Assembly (NCBI GenBank): GCA_910890315.1
Contig: CAJVGD010000012.1
Span: 1,178,001-1,242,000 of the forward strand
Source of the DNA: Serendipita indica DSM 11827
Taxonomy: Eukaryota > Basidiomycota > Agaricomycetes > Sebacinales > Serendipitaceae
DNA length: 64,000 bases
Direction of reading: 5' to 3'
In this document: in pieces, positions 47,801 through 58,371 of the stretch
How positions within the stretch are numbered: the stretch's first letter is position 1
How the letters are laid out: each line of letters begins with the position of its first letter
Translations under genes and position numbers: made by a program
The notes under the pieces: generated by a model
The model's input: the letters and a program-made list of their open reading frames with translations, nothing else
Told to the model about the DNA's origin: nothing
Databases searched by the model: none

Positions 47801-48351
47801 CAAACTCCTCTTCATCGTTGATATCGCGTTTGTCATATCGATCGAGTCGAGGATCTCGAACGTAATCCCTGCATCAGATTAGATACATTCCACACAGCAA
47901 ACTAGCGTAGAATCTCACTCTTCCATGTCTTCGCCAAAGAGATCCTCGCCCTCGTCGTCTTCATCAACTGGTCGTCCTTCCACTTCATCCACGTCGGGAA
48001 CAGCCTCCACATCACTTATGCCGCTATTATCGTCTGTATCAGAAAATCTCTGGGGAGAGGATGGCGGTAAAGATGTGTTACGGCCGTCAGGAGATGAGCT
48101 TCGGGCGGCGCCGCGTATGTTTGTTGCGCGTTGCGCAGTCGATCTGCCACTTGTACCAGCTGCTTGACCTCTTCCTGTTGATGGAGATGGAGAACGCGGT
48201 CTTTTCAACCGCTGTCGCGTTTGAGCGGCTCGTTGCGACGGGCTGAGCTCTGGCGGCGAGGACTAGAGGAAATAATACATTAGATAAGGAATACCCGTGG
48301 TAGATACTATCTAAGTCACATCTCAGGACCTGGATAGAAAATACAGACCAT
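44870..48351 (-). CDS. MCM2: DNA replication licensing factor MCM2
   Basis: Exons 48262-47919, 47868-47550, 47500-47329, 47283-46064, 46001-45846, 45800-45702, 45645-45470, 45408-45276, 45205-45050 and 44995-44870, plus a proposed three-base first exon ATG at 48351-48349, give 967 residues. MCM2 is part of the MCM2-7 helicase loaded at replication origins. The N-terminus is acidic and serine-rich, a zinc finger follows (CRKC..CPQC), then Walker [14 protein letters not shown], Walker B LIDEFDKM and the arginine finger SRFD. The flank [20 protein letters not shown] is typical of MCM2. The 5' end is the uncertain part: the frame TCCTCGCCG at 48262 is preceded by a splice acceptor, and the nearest usable ATG ends exactly at a GTCTGT donor. 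Everything downstream is intact. Confidence 0.93.
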
Positions 48352-48752
48352 GTCGCCACACAAAAGTCAGGGCCAAAGTGGACTCTGGTCTCTTCCACAT
48401 TCCGATTCAGATGGTTGAACCAGTAGATTCCCTGGAATCTGAACAAGTTTTTTATCTGAGAGGTTACTTGGTTTCTAGCTGCTCACAGATCCTTTGGAAG
48501 GTAATCAAAAACGAGCTCACCCAACAGATCCAGTGCCGAAAATCGTGAGAAATGATTCGTAAATATGAAACATTAAACGAATCTTCTTCGGTAGTCCGTT
48601 GAATGGCAAAACTCGCTCAACGGCAAAATTTGCTCACTCGAGTTGGCAATCCGCGGACGGCAGGTCAAACATGTCTTAGCACCAAAAAGCCCCGAGGTAT
48701 AAAGGAGACCACTGTTGCTTCATCCTTGGTGATAAATCTGCTCCCTTCCAGC
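48352..48752. other. Divergent promoter region, MCM2 and SDR copy 1
   Basis: About 400 bp separate two divergent starts. A TATA box for the SDR gene lies at 48698; the MCM2 side shows none. Confidence 0.5.
48698..48703 (+). promoter_or_regulatory. TATA box of SDR copy 1
   Basis: TATAAA lies 55 bp before the ATG at 48753. A matching box occurs at the same spacing before SDR copy 2 (55855), and the flanking bases are similar. Confidence 0.65.
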
Positions 48753-50048
48753 ATGCCGCGTAGCATTCGATGGGACGGTGTCTGCAAGCTACTTGCAGAG
48801 TTTGCTCCTGGAACACCTCAGTGGAAAGTGGAGGATATTCCAGACCTCACAGGCAAAGTTGCTATCGTCACGGGCGGAAATGCAGGGATTGGATACGAGA
48901 TTGTCAAGGTACGTCCTCTACAAGTCGTCCCGAGGTGAAGATGACACCGCATAGGCATTATTAACCAAGCACGCCAAAGTCTATCTCACGTCTCGCTCAA
49001 CTACGAACGGAGAGGTTGCGGTCCGCAAGTTGCGCGATGAAGTGAAGGACGCAGACGTCCACGTGCTTGAGATTAACCTCGCTGACATGTCAAGCGTGAA
49101 GAGGGCGGCATCAGCTTTCCAAAGGTACTGTCTTCACGTAATCTTAGTGTCAACGTGCTGATCAGATACAGCAAAGAGACCCAGCTGCATCTCCTTATCA
49201 ACAACGCGTGCGTCTTCCTGGCCTTACTTTTTGGATCTCACTCTCTCCCAGTGGTGTAATGTCTCCACCAGTCGACCATGTGACCGCCCAAGGCTATGAC
49301 CTTCAGTTCGGAACCAACGTCTTGGGTCACTACTATTTCACTCACCTTCTCCTCCCAACTCTCAAATCCACCTCTTCTTCTATTTCCGCCACTGACCCTA
49401 TCGGTGTGCGGATCGTTGAGTTGGCTTCAGACGCACATCTCCTTAGTGCGTTCACCGGTGGAGAGGTAATCAAGCTTGAGACTCTCAAAGATGGGGACAC
49501 AAGAAGGGCCGTCGGAACTACGCAGTTGTATATGCAGAGCAAATCTGGGAATATCCTGGTTGCGGCTGCACGTGCAAGAAAGATGACGGAATTAGGTATC
49601 AACATCTTTACAGCAAGCGCCAATCCAGGTGAATCGGATACTCTGGGCTATATGGGGGATGTCTGACGGGCGATAGGGCGCATTGAGTCAAATCTTCAAC
49701 GCCATGCACCTGCGATGGGCCAGATACTCGTACGTATGCTTCATACCCTCTCAGAAGCCGGTTCTAATTATTTCATAGAGCAAGCCAATGCTGTACCCCA
49801 CAAAGATGGGCGCGTTGACTCCCTTGTATGTCGCTACGTCTCCCGAGGCGCTCAAACATAACGGAAAGGTACGGTGGTCTGACTCTCTCCTTGCATACCT
49901 GACTCTGCGCTAGTACTTTGCGCCGTGGGCAAGACGCAAGGAGCCACGTATCGATCACGAGAACAATATCGAAGTGGAGACAAACTCATTGGTTGGCTCG
50001 AGGAACAGACATCCTCGTTTGAGAGCAATAACGATATATCCTAACTAG
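48753..50048 (+). CDS. Short-chain dehydrogenase/reductase, copy 1, altered C-terminus
   Basis: Seven exons (48753-48908, 48955-49124, 49166-49207, 49252-49628, 49677-49729, 49779-49868, 49914-50048) give 340 residues. The Rossmann motif [11 protein letters not shown] (about 34-44), NNAG (codon split by an intron), a serine in VELASDAH and the catalytic YMQSKSGN are all present, as in retinol dehydrogenase/WW-oxidoreductase-like SDRs using NAD(P)H. Substrate unknown. Compared with copy 2, one base is missing near 49970, so the last two dozen residues are in a new frame; the older frame would end [11 protein letters not shown] and stop at 50044. The core enzyme is intact and may still work. 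Confidence 0.85.
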
Positions 50049-50156
50049 AGGCATCGGTGTATTTAATTCTGTTTACATTTTTCTCTACCAACTCCATACA
50101 TCAAAGATATATATGAACCTTGACGCGTCCCAGTCAGCCTGTGTAACGCCAGTACA

Positions 50157-50440
50157 CTAATCAATCGTGATCTCTTCGAGCTTTGGAGCCGGTAATCCCG
50201 ACTCAGTGCAGATGGCGCGGACGAACTCCGTCGCATTGACATGCGTGCGCCTGAAGACCACCCTTTTGATATTGGGATGCGATTGGATGAGAGAATGACA
50301 TAAATTGTCGGAGAAATATGTGACTTCATTAGCAGACGAGCGTCTCGAGACAGGTGGCTCTGTCCAGCCTTCGAGTATGAGCTCAGTACACGGAGAGAGA
50401 AGGCCTCTTAGTGCCTTAATCTTATCTACTCACCTCATTA
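50157..50440 (-). pseudogene. Orphan 3' end of an F-box/LRR-type gene
   Basis: The minus strand reads about 94 open codons, including LLSPCTELILEGW, then HPNIKRVVFRRTHVN and a terminal GLPAPKLEEITID before a stop at 50157. This is the style of the last leucine-rich repeats of Agaricomycete F-box proteins. Upstream of about 50440 the frame closes and no F-box start is found, so only the tail remains. It sits between SDR copy 1 and the first NLR-like gene and marks past rearrangement. Source paralog not in this window. Confidence 0.55.
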
Positions 50441-50878
50441 CAAATGGTAAGAACGCCGGACTTATAGGGATTCGCAAAACTATCCCTTATCGAATATATC
50501 TCTGATTTGATATCTTGTGCAACTCAAGGCAACCCCCGTCGGCCTCCGGCTGGCCTGTCAAGCACAGGTGGCGAGAGTCATATCAATTTCGCCGTCTACC
50601 TAAGATTTGGCGTCGTCTTCTTGCGCACTAGGCGTGTGGTAGTTAACGAGTCGAAGCGAATATTGGGCTGTACAAGGTCAACCTTGTGCGGCGTCACGAT
50701 CTGTCTAATACCTTACTTATGCAAAGAGGAGGTCGCACGTTGTTCCCTACCACCGGATATTGTGAATGGTGCTGGCAGACGGCTGGAGCCACCATGCCAG
50801 TCTCCATTCAACAGCCGTTTGACGCGAGGCTGCTCAGCAAAAGCCTGTTCTTGTTCCCAACCATCTTGATCACACAGG

Positions 50879-53800
50879 ATGTCTGGTCCTGGCTGGAGAT
50901 TGTGGGATCTTTTCCGCATTTCCAAACCTTCGTCACAAACGACCGACAAAGGGACAACCATCCTTGGCCCAGATATCAGCAATCTTTCAACGTCAAAAGC
51001 CAAGTCGAAGACGGATGAATTTGGCTTTCTCGAACTCGCGTCGGGGACGGATCCTATCGTTGAGTGAGTAACGGTTTGCTTACGCGCGAAATCTTGAGCC
51101 GACCACGTCAGCATTGTCGCCATCCATGGCTTGGATGGCCACAGAGAGAAGACATGGACGGCGGAGAGTGGCGTCTTGTGGCTTCGAGACCTCTTACCAG
51201 CTGACATACCCAACGCCCGAATCCTTGTGTATGGCTACGACGCTGATACTCGCAGTCGGGAGTGTGTCTCAACACAGACGATATATCAACATGCGGACAA
51301 GTTTGTCAAGTCCCTCTTACGGCAGCGTAGTGATATTCCACGTGTGAGTAGCGCGCTGGTCCGTCTCGAAATGTATCTCAAACTCCCGCAGAGACCAATC
51401 ATTTTCGTTGCGCACAGTTTGGGAGGCATAGTCCTTAAACAGGTATCCCCGTCCCAAGACCCAATTGCTTGATCTGATAGTCGCCTAGGCACTCGTCCTT
51501 TGTCACAACCAGAGCAGGGGTTCGACAAATCCACTGCGGAATATATTGGTGTCTACTCATGCCGTTCTTTTCTTCGGAACACCTCATTCAGGGGTGAAAG
51601 GCGTCGAGCTTTTGCGCACCATAAACCGGCTTTTGTCAATATACCTGAGGACAACAGATTCTATCCTCCAGCATCTCATGGAACACTCGGCAGCGCTGGA
51701 GAACATACAGAATCTATACGTTTCGGCGAGCGAGGAGATTGAAACTGTTCTATTTTACGAAGTGTATGAGACGCCAATCATTGGCGGTAAAAGGCAAATG
51801 GTGAGTAGAATGCCTACTGGTCCATTCGTGTCTGAAGTGTGTAGATTGTACCACGTCATTCGGCAACAGCTGGCGGAGATCGACATGCGACTGAAGAGGC
51901 ACTGGACGCTGACCACTGTGAAATGGTCAAGTTCACCAGCAGAAAGCAGACAAATTATTCGACCATTCTTTCATACATCAAGATGCATGTCGAAGGGGCT
52001 ATGACTGCAGTGACAAAAAAATGGGCAACAGAGGACGCTCATCGAGGTTTGTGGAGTCATAATGACATGCTCGCTTACTAATTATGATCAGCCGTAGATG
52101 ATCAGTCGTCGCATGAGGCCGTATTACTAAAACCTCGACTCGTCGTGTCGCGGAACTACGTCGATAGACCGGAAATTCAATCCCTCATCACGCAGAATCT
52201 GCTCCCAGATAGTCATACGCGTCATCAGCCGCGGTGCATATTGCACGGGATCGGTGGGGCGGGCAAAACTCAGCTGGCCATGAATTGGATTCGGGATCAC
52301 GAAAGCCGGTACGAATTGCTCAAGCTTTGAGGGCAAATTTCTAATCGTTGGCTAGGTTCACTCGGGTTATTATCATAGATGCTTCCAGTCAAACCCAGTT
52401 GGAAAAAGACTTGGAGACCTCGATCCGCGTATTAGGCCCAGCGTACAGCGAGATGACCTGGAATGATGCGGTTGCATACCTGGATGGAAAAGCAAAAGGC
52501 TGGTTGCTGTTCTTCGACAACGCCGACTCTCCAGATCTCGACCTTCGCCCATACCTCCCTGTTTCCACTCATGGAGCAGTTTTGATCACCACTCGAAATG
52601 GTGAATGCGCCAACTACGCTCCAGATGGCGCAGTTCTTGTCGGTGATCTGGAGGAGAACGAGGCGATCGAGCTCCTTCATAGAATGGCTAACGTCACACC
52701 TCAAGATGACGCCCAGTCGCTCAAGATTGTCAGAGAGTTGGGGATGCTAGCGCTCGCCGTCACTCAGGCAGGGGCATATATTCGCAAGACACGGCGCCTC
52801 GATGCGTACCTCGACACGTTTCGTAAACATCGAGATCGCCTTATGCGCCAGAAGCCAGACATCGGCAGCGAGTACACATACTCGACCTATACCGCGTTCG
52901 ACCTCTCCTTCAACTACCTCCCCGAAAAGACACAAGAATTCCTGAAGCTCTGTGCATTTCTTCATCCCTCACTCATTCCCATTACTCTCTTTGAAGAGTC
53001 AACAATGAACAGTTTCACGACATATACTGTCTTGGAAAGCTGTCCTCCCCCGGAGAGTGACAAGGAGTTCGCGTCCAAGCTCGAGGAGACTTTAGGCTCG
53101 ATGTGGGACGAAATCGAGTTCCAGGAACTTATTGATTCTGCCTCTCGCGCCTCGTTTATCGAGGTTTCGATCGATGGGTTATTCTATAGCATTCATTCCC
53201 TCTTCCAAGTGTATATCAGGGACCGCATGGGAGAAGGAAATGCCCAGCAGCATACAAACATAACCGCGCAACTCGTACTCGGTTCGATCCGGCCCCACGA
53301 GGGCAGTAATGCACGGCTTTGGCATCTGCTCCCCCATGCCAACGCCATACCTCGATCCGTGCAACTTGGAAATGCGGCGCACGCGTTGGCCTTTCACGAG
53401 CTGTACAAGGCTTTGGGTGACTGGGAGTCGTGTCGAGAGCTGCTAGAGTTTGCCCTCGGGCAGCTTCGACAGGATAAAGGTGAAAAGCACGAAGACACGA
53501 TATGGATCATGAGCTCGCTTTCTATCGCGTTAGATGGGTGCGGTGAATTCGACGAGATGGAAAAGTTGGAGCTCGCAGTGCTGAAACTCCGCCTGGAGAC
53601 GCTAGGAGAAGCGCATCCGGACACCATCATGGCAATGGCCAATTTAGCCACGACTTTGCGGCACAGAGGTCGGTTGAAGGAAGCGGAAGACATAGAACGA
53701 ATTGTACTAGCTCGACGCCTGGAGATTGGTGGAGAACGGCATCCAGAAACAATATTGGCCAGAAATAACCTCGCAACCACCTTGAGTGAGCTCGGCCAAT

Positions 53801-54646
53801 TGGACGACGCGGAAGAAATGTATAAAGATATACTCACTTGGCAGATCGAGACGTTAGGTCGACAGCATGCAGACACTATTATAACAATGAACAACCTTGC
53901 TGTTACATTGCAACGCCTCGGTCAGCTGGAGGAGGCGGAGGCAATGCAACGACAAGTGCTTGCCCTGCAGATCGATGCCCTTGGCGAAAGGCATCCCGAA
54001 ACTATCAATGCAAAGAGCAACCTCGCCTTGACAATCTGGGATCGTGATCGATTTGACGAGGCGGAAGAAATGCAACGGGAGATACTCGCCCTGCAGCTCG
54101 AGCTACGTGGAGAGGAACATCCAGATACGTTGGTAGCAGAAAGCAACCTTGCCATCACATTGTACAGCAGTGGTCAGATGGCCGAGGCAGAAAAGTTGCA
54201 ACGAAAGGTCCTCGCTCTGCGACTTGAGCTCCTGGGTCGAGAGCATCCAGACACGCTTGACGCCTCACAAAACTTATCCCTTACATTGTGTCACTCTGGT
54301 CAGCAGGAAGAAGGCATCAAGCTCCTACAAGAGACCACAGAACTGCGCATCGAGGTCCTGGGTGACGACCATCCTCGTACTATGGAAGCGAAAGAAGTTC
54401 TCCAACTCATGCAGCCTAAGCGACTTGGTGGCTCTCGTCGTCGCCTTCAATCTCAATCCGCCATTAGCTTACCTAATACAACAAGAAGCGTTGGAGCAAA
54501 CAAGGTATTCTTAAATTGTCGTATTGAAACCATCTGATCATTTGTAGCGCAAGCACGAGGATACGGAGACCATGCCAGACGTTCGGGAGCCTCGCACGAA
54601 GCGCACCAGCAAGCGAGTTGCTAACAATAGGAGGAAGGCAAAATAA
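50879..54646 (+). CDS. NLR-like protein 1: serine hydrolase, NB-ARC, TPR
   Basis: Eight exons (50879-51063, 51112-51343, 51392-51442, 51489-51800, 51845-52046, 52092-52308, 52356-54504, 54548-54646) give 1148 residues. An alpha/beta-hydrolase domain (about 62-300) has AIHGLDGHREKTW, the nucleophile elbow VAHSLGG (serine about 148) and VLFFGTPHSG. NB-ARC follows with P-loop GIGGAGKTQLA (about 380) and Walker B WLLFFDNAD (about 450). From about 760 come eight or so TPR units of 42 residues, with LGERHPETI-type spacers, fairly diverged from one another. A last exon adds a basic tail (RTKRTSKRVANNRRKAK). Fungal proteins of this plan are treated as NLR-type sensors; role here inferred. No interruption seen. 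Confidence 0.9.
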
Positions 54647-54962
54647 TTGGTCTACGCCTACGATACATACTCTTTTCTTTGACGTCCGTGTTTGCTGCTT
54701 CCGTCCATTTCAGTTCACCCTTTCACGATTTCTTCCTGTTATTTGTTCGTGTTCTTTCTTCCATTTGAAATTGATAGAATATTTTGACCGTGAAAATGTA
54801 TAAACAAGAACTGTTCCGATGCAGGATATCTCGACTGGCCGCGGTTGTATCCAGCGGCCTGGTTTTGCATCGTCGAGACGCGGGACCAGTCAGATCCATC
54901 GGTGGATGGCGCCAAGCTATTCGGCGACGGCTGCTCTAGATTTCGGTATACTGATGCTCGAT
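54647..54962. other. Spacer downstream of NLR-like gene 1
   Basis: About 316 bp with no supported feature. Confidence 0.5.
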
Positions 54963-55570
54963 CTATGAGTGTTTGAGGAGAGCGACTGTGGGTTTGGAGG
55001 CCTCGAACCCGAGGCGACCGATGCCTTGATAGCTGATATTGGTAGAGTCGGCAACGAGGAAAGCGGCGAGTTTGTTAAAGTAAGTGTAGTCGTGCCTTCT
55101 CGAGTTGGGGTCGCGTTCGAGGGTCATGTCCGTCGCCTTTTCCGTGGCAAGTAGACTTGAAAGGGATGCAGATGCAGCGTTTGGTCGTTCGGACGGTGGA
55201 GGGGAATGCCAGGTACCGCCATGGCCTCGCGCTTTGAGTGCTTTCGCTACGCCGACGATGCGGTAGGGAGTTTTGGGAGAGGCGGATGCGAGGCCCGTTT
55301 TCGCGACACAGTATGTACCGCTGCTGTTGTGGTCGTGGTAGACTTGGGTAGACGAGCAAGGGCTCTTGTGTCCAAGACGGATTCGACGAGCTCTGAGGCG
55401 GAGTGTCAGTCCAATTCCAGAAGAGAAGGAGTACACGTACTTGCGATACCCCACAACTTCAAGTCCCATTGGTCTGCCCTTCACATCAGGCGAGCTATAA
55501 TACCAAAGTCAGGGCCAGTCATCCAGTTCAAACACGGCTTACATTTCCAGTCCAAAAAGATCTTGGAGCG
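54963..55570 (-). CDS. Possible small gene of unknown function
   Basis: The minus strand stays open from about 55395 to a stop at 54963 with GC-rich third positions and a coherent end (YTYFNKLAAFLVADSTNISY). An upstream exon of about 55 bp ending at 55441 has good splice ends, but its phase does not lead cleanly into that frame, so the exact model is unsettled. A degenerate copy of part of it lies at 57376-57640, next to SDR copy 2. No family recognised. Confidence 0.35.
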
Positions 55571-55854
55571 TTGCTATTTTCGGGGCAACAAGAGATTTTA
55601 CGTGACGTAGGCGGGTAATTAGCTTGTTGTTTTGTCTACGCGATGTTTGGCAGCAGCAGGATCCCGCCTCTGCGTTGGACGGCTCTTGTTATAGGGTATA
55701 ATTGGTTCTCTGTTACTTATTCAAGTTGAGACAGAAGTACATCAATTGGTGGCCAGGTTTGATGATTCGAATTGAGAAGTGCCTGGCCGTGTGATGCCGC
55801 TAGCTCGGGTTGACAGGACTTCAAGTATGCTTTAGCGCCAATAAACTCTCAGGG

Positions 55855-55861
55855 TATAAAA
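55855..55861 (+). promoter_or_regulatory. TATA box of SDR copy 2
   Basis: TATAAAA lies 53 bp before the ATG at 55908, matching the box before SDR copy 1 in sequence and spacing. Confidence 0.65.
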
Positions 55862-55907
55862 GGAGCTACTGTGCGTCCATCCCTGGTGGTCACTCCTCTT
55901 TTCCGAC

Positions 55908-57204
55908 ATGCCGCGTAGTGTTCGATGGGACGGTGTGTGCAAGTACCTCGCAGATTTTGCACCGGGAATTCCCAAGTGGACGCTTGAAGATATGCCAGAC
56001 CTTACAGGCAAAATTTCCATCGTCACGGGCGGAAATGCTGGGATTGGATACGAGATTGTCAAGGTACGTATTCTACAAATAGCACCGAAATGAAGATGAC
56101 ATTGTATAGGCTCTGGTAGCTAAACACGCCAAAGTCTACCTAACATCTCGCTCAATTAACTGCAAACGGTGAAGCTGCGGTCCGCAAGTTGCGCGATGAA
56201 GTGAAGGACGCAGACGTCCACGTGCTTGAGATTAACCTCGCTGACATGTCAAGCGTGCAAAGGGCGGCATCAGCTTTCCAAAGGTACTGTCTTCACGTAC
56301 TCTTAGTGCCAACGTGCTGATTAGATACAGCAACGAGGGCCAGCTGCATATCCTCATCAACAACGCGTGCGTTCACACCATTCCTTCAACGTGTCTGACT
56401 ATTTCTCAGTGGAGTAATGTCTCCACCAGTCGACCAGGTAACCGCGCAAGGCTACGACCTTCAATTCGGAACCAACGTCTTGGGTCACTACTATTTCACG
56501 CATCTTCTCCTCCCAACCCTCAAATCCACCTCCTCTTCTCTTTCTGCCGCTGACCCCATCGGCGTGCGGGTCGTTGAATTGGCTTCGGACGCTCATTTCC
56601 TCAGTGCGTTCACCGGTGGAGAGGTAATAAAGCTTGAGACTCTCAAAGACGGGGACGCCAGGAGAGCCGTCGGAACCACGCAATTGTATATGCAGAGCAA
56701 GTCTGGAAATATCCTAGTCGCAGCTGCACGTGCTAGGAGGATGACGGAGTTAGGTATCAACATCTTTACAGCAAGCGTCAATCCAGGTGACTCGGATAAC
56801 CTGGAGTATATATGGATGTCTGATGGGTGATAGGACGCATCGAGTCAAATCTTCAACGCCATGCACCTGCCATTGCCCAAATGCTAGTACGCACGCTTTA
56901 AACTCCTTTTAAACTGTTTCACATTGTCTCCATAGACCAAGCCAATGCTCCACCCCACAAAGATGGGCGCTTTGACTCCTTTATACGCAGCCACGTCCAC
57001 CGAGGCGCTCGAGTACAATGGAAAGGTACGATTTTCTGACGTGTCTCTTGCAAACCTGACTCGTAGCTAGTACTTTGGTCCGTGGGCAAGACCTAAGGGC
57101 CACGAATCGATCACGAGGGCAATGTCGAAGCGGAGGACAGTATCATTGCTTGGCTTGAAGAGCAGATATTGGAATTTGAGACTAGCAACGGCATATCTAC
57201 CTAG
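55908..57204 (+). pseudogene. Short-chain dehydrogenase/reductase, copy 2, disrupted
   Basis: Exon positions match copy 1 one for one (55908-56063, 56110-56283, 56325-56366, 56410-56786, 56834-56886, 56936-57025, 57071-57204). The second exon is 4 bp longer than in copy 1 (near 56155-56175), which shifts the frame and brings a stop soon after. In the last exon one base is missing relative to copy 1 (near 57099). [11 protein letters not shown] and YMQSKSGN are still readable, so the loss is recent. The end of the older frame reads WLEEQILEFETS. Unless the assembly is wrong at these points, no full-length enzyme is made. Confidence 0.8.
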
Positions 57205-58371
57205 CTATGCGAACAGCGTGAATGGCCAAGGCGATCATCTAGAATCTCTCGCTGTGCATATCCTCGAGATGTAATAGTATTTTCTCCGCTTCCTTCGCAA
57301 ACTCTCGAGTCTACGGGAGTTTCCTGGGCCTGCACTGCCAAAGGCGTACTGTCGTCGAACGGTCGGGGTCGAGATTCAAGGGTTTTGATCAGAAAAGACT
57401 ATTGGCATTCTAGATACCAAATCCAACTCAAAGACGCATCTGAACCGCTGCTGTTGTGGCCGTGGCAGGCTCAGACTCGGGTGGACGAGCAAGGGGTTCT
57501 TATGTCCAAGACGGGCTCGAGCTCTGAGGCGGAGTGTCAGATCAGTTCCAGAGTAAGAGTGCACTTACTTGCGACATACTGCATTTTCAAAACTCACTGT
57601 TGTGCCTTTTCGACTGCATCAGGCGAGCTACACGAGGGTTAGATCTAGCTATTGAGCGTAACAGGACGGCGTGCACCTTCAGCTCAAACAGACTTCGAGT
57701 AATTGATGTTCTTGGGACAACAAGAGATCTCTACATGTCGGCGGGTTCAAGCTTGTTGTTTTGTTTACGCGATGTTTGGCCAGCATTTAATTTTGTTAGC
57801 TGTTATTTCCTACTCTCAGTCTACACGCTGACCATTCTACTTATATGTGGCTAAGTAAGGCCTCACCCACGTTCAGTGAAGAACTTATCCAGCTTTCCTC
57901 TGACTGAATTCGGCTTGATGACACTCGTCGGCTGGCGCACAGGCCACTCTTCTCGAACGTCTTGTAGTTCGGGGCATAGGTCCACGAGATTTCCATGTAA
58001 TATCAGGAGAGATTGGCTGAATGTGGCCTGGACGATTGTGGATCTGATCGAAGACTAACCAGTATATGGACCCGTAGGTATCTCCACGTTTACATAAACA
58101 TTCAATAGATCTGTTTCGACCTGCATATATATGATCTAAGCACAGCTCCGACCGCTCTCATCTGCGTCTGTCGGTAGATAGGCGAAAGTAAAGACATCAA
58201 AGGCCTCGATAAAACAATTAAAATCTAGGTCTGGCCTTTCTATCGTCACTTTGTTGCAATGGTACCTGGAGAGACGTTAGTTTACCATGCATGCCAGTCT
58301 CGTGGGCCGTTTGACGCCAGGCCGTTCAGCAAATAATCTGTTCTTGTTCCCCACTGTCTCGACCAAGAAAA
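57205..58371. other. Spacer with a degenerate gene copy and the NLR2 upstream repeat
   Basis: 57376-57640 (minus) resembles part of the small gene at 54963-55570 but is shorter and degenerate. From about 57850 to the NLR2 start the sequence resembles 62821-63375 upstream of NLR3, so the tandem unit includes its 5' flank. No other gene is supported. Confidence 0.6.

Noticed and set aside
55206-55610. 134-codon plus-strand open frame near SDR copy 2
   Set aside because: It lies opposite the better-composed minus-strand candidate and shows no domain sequence.
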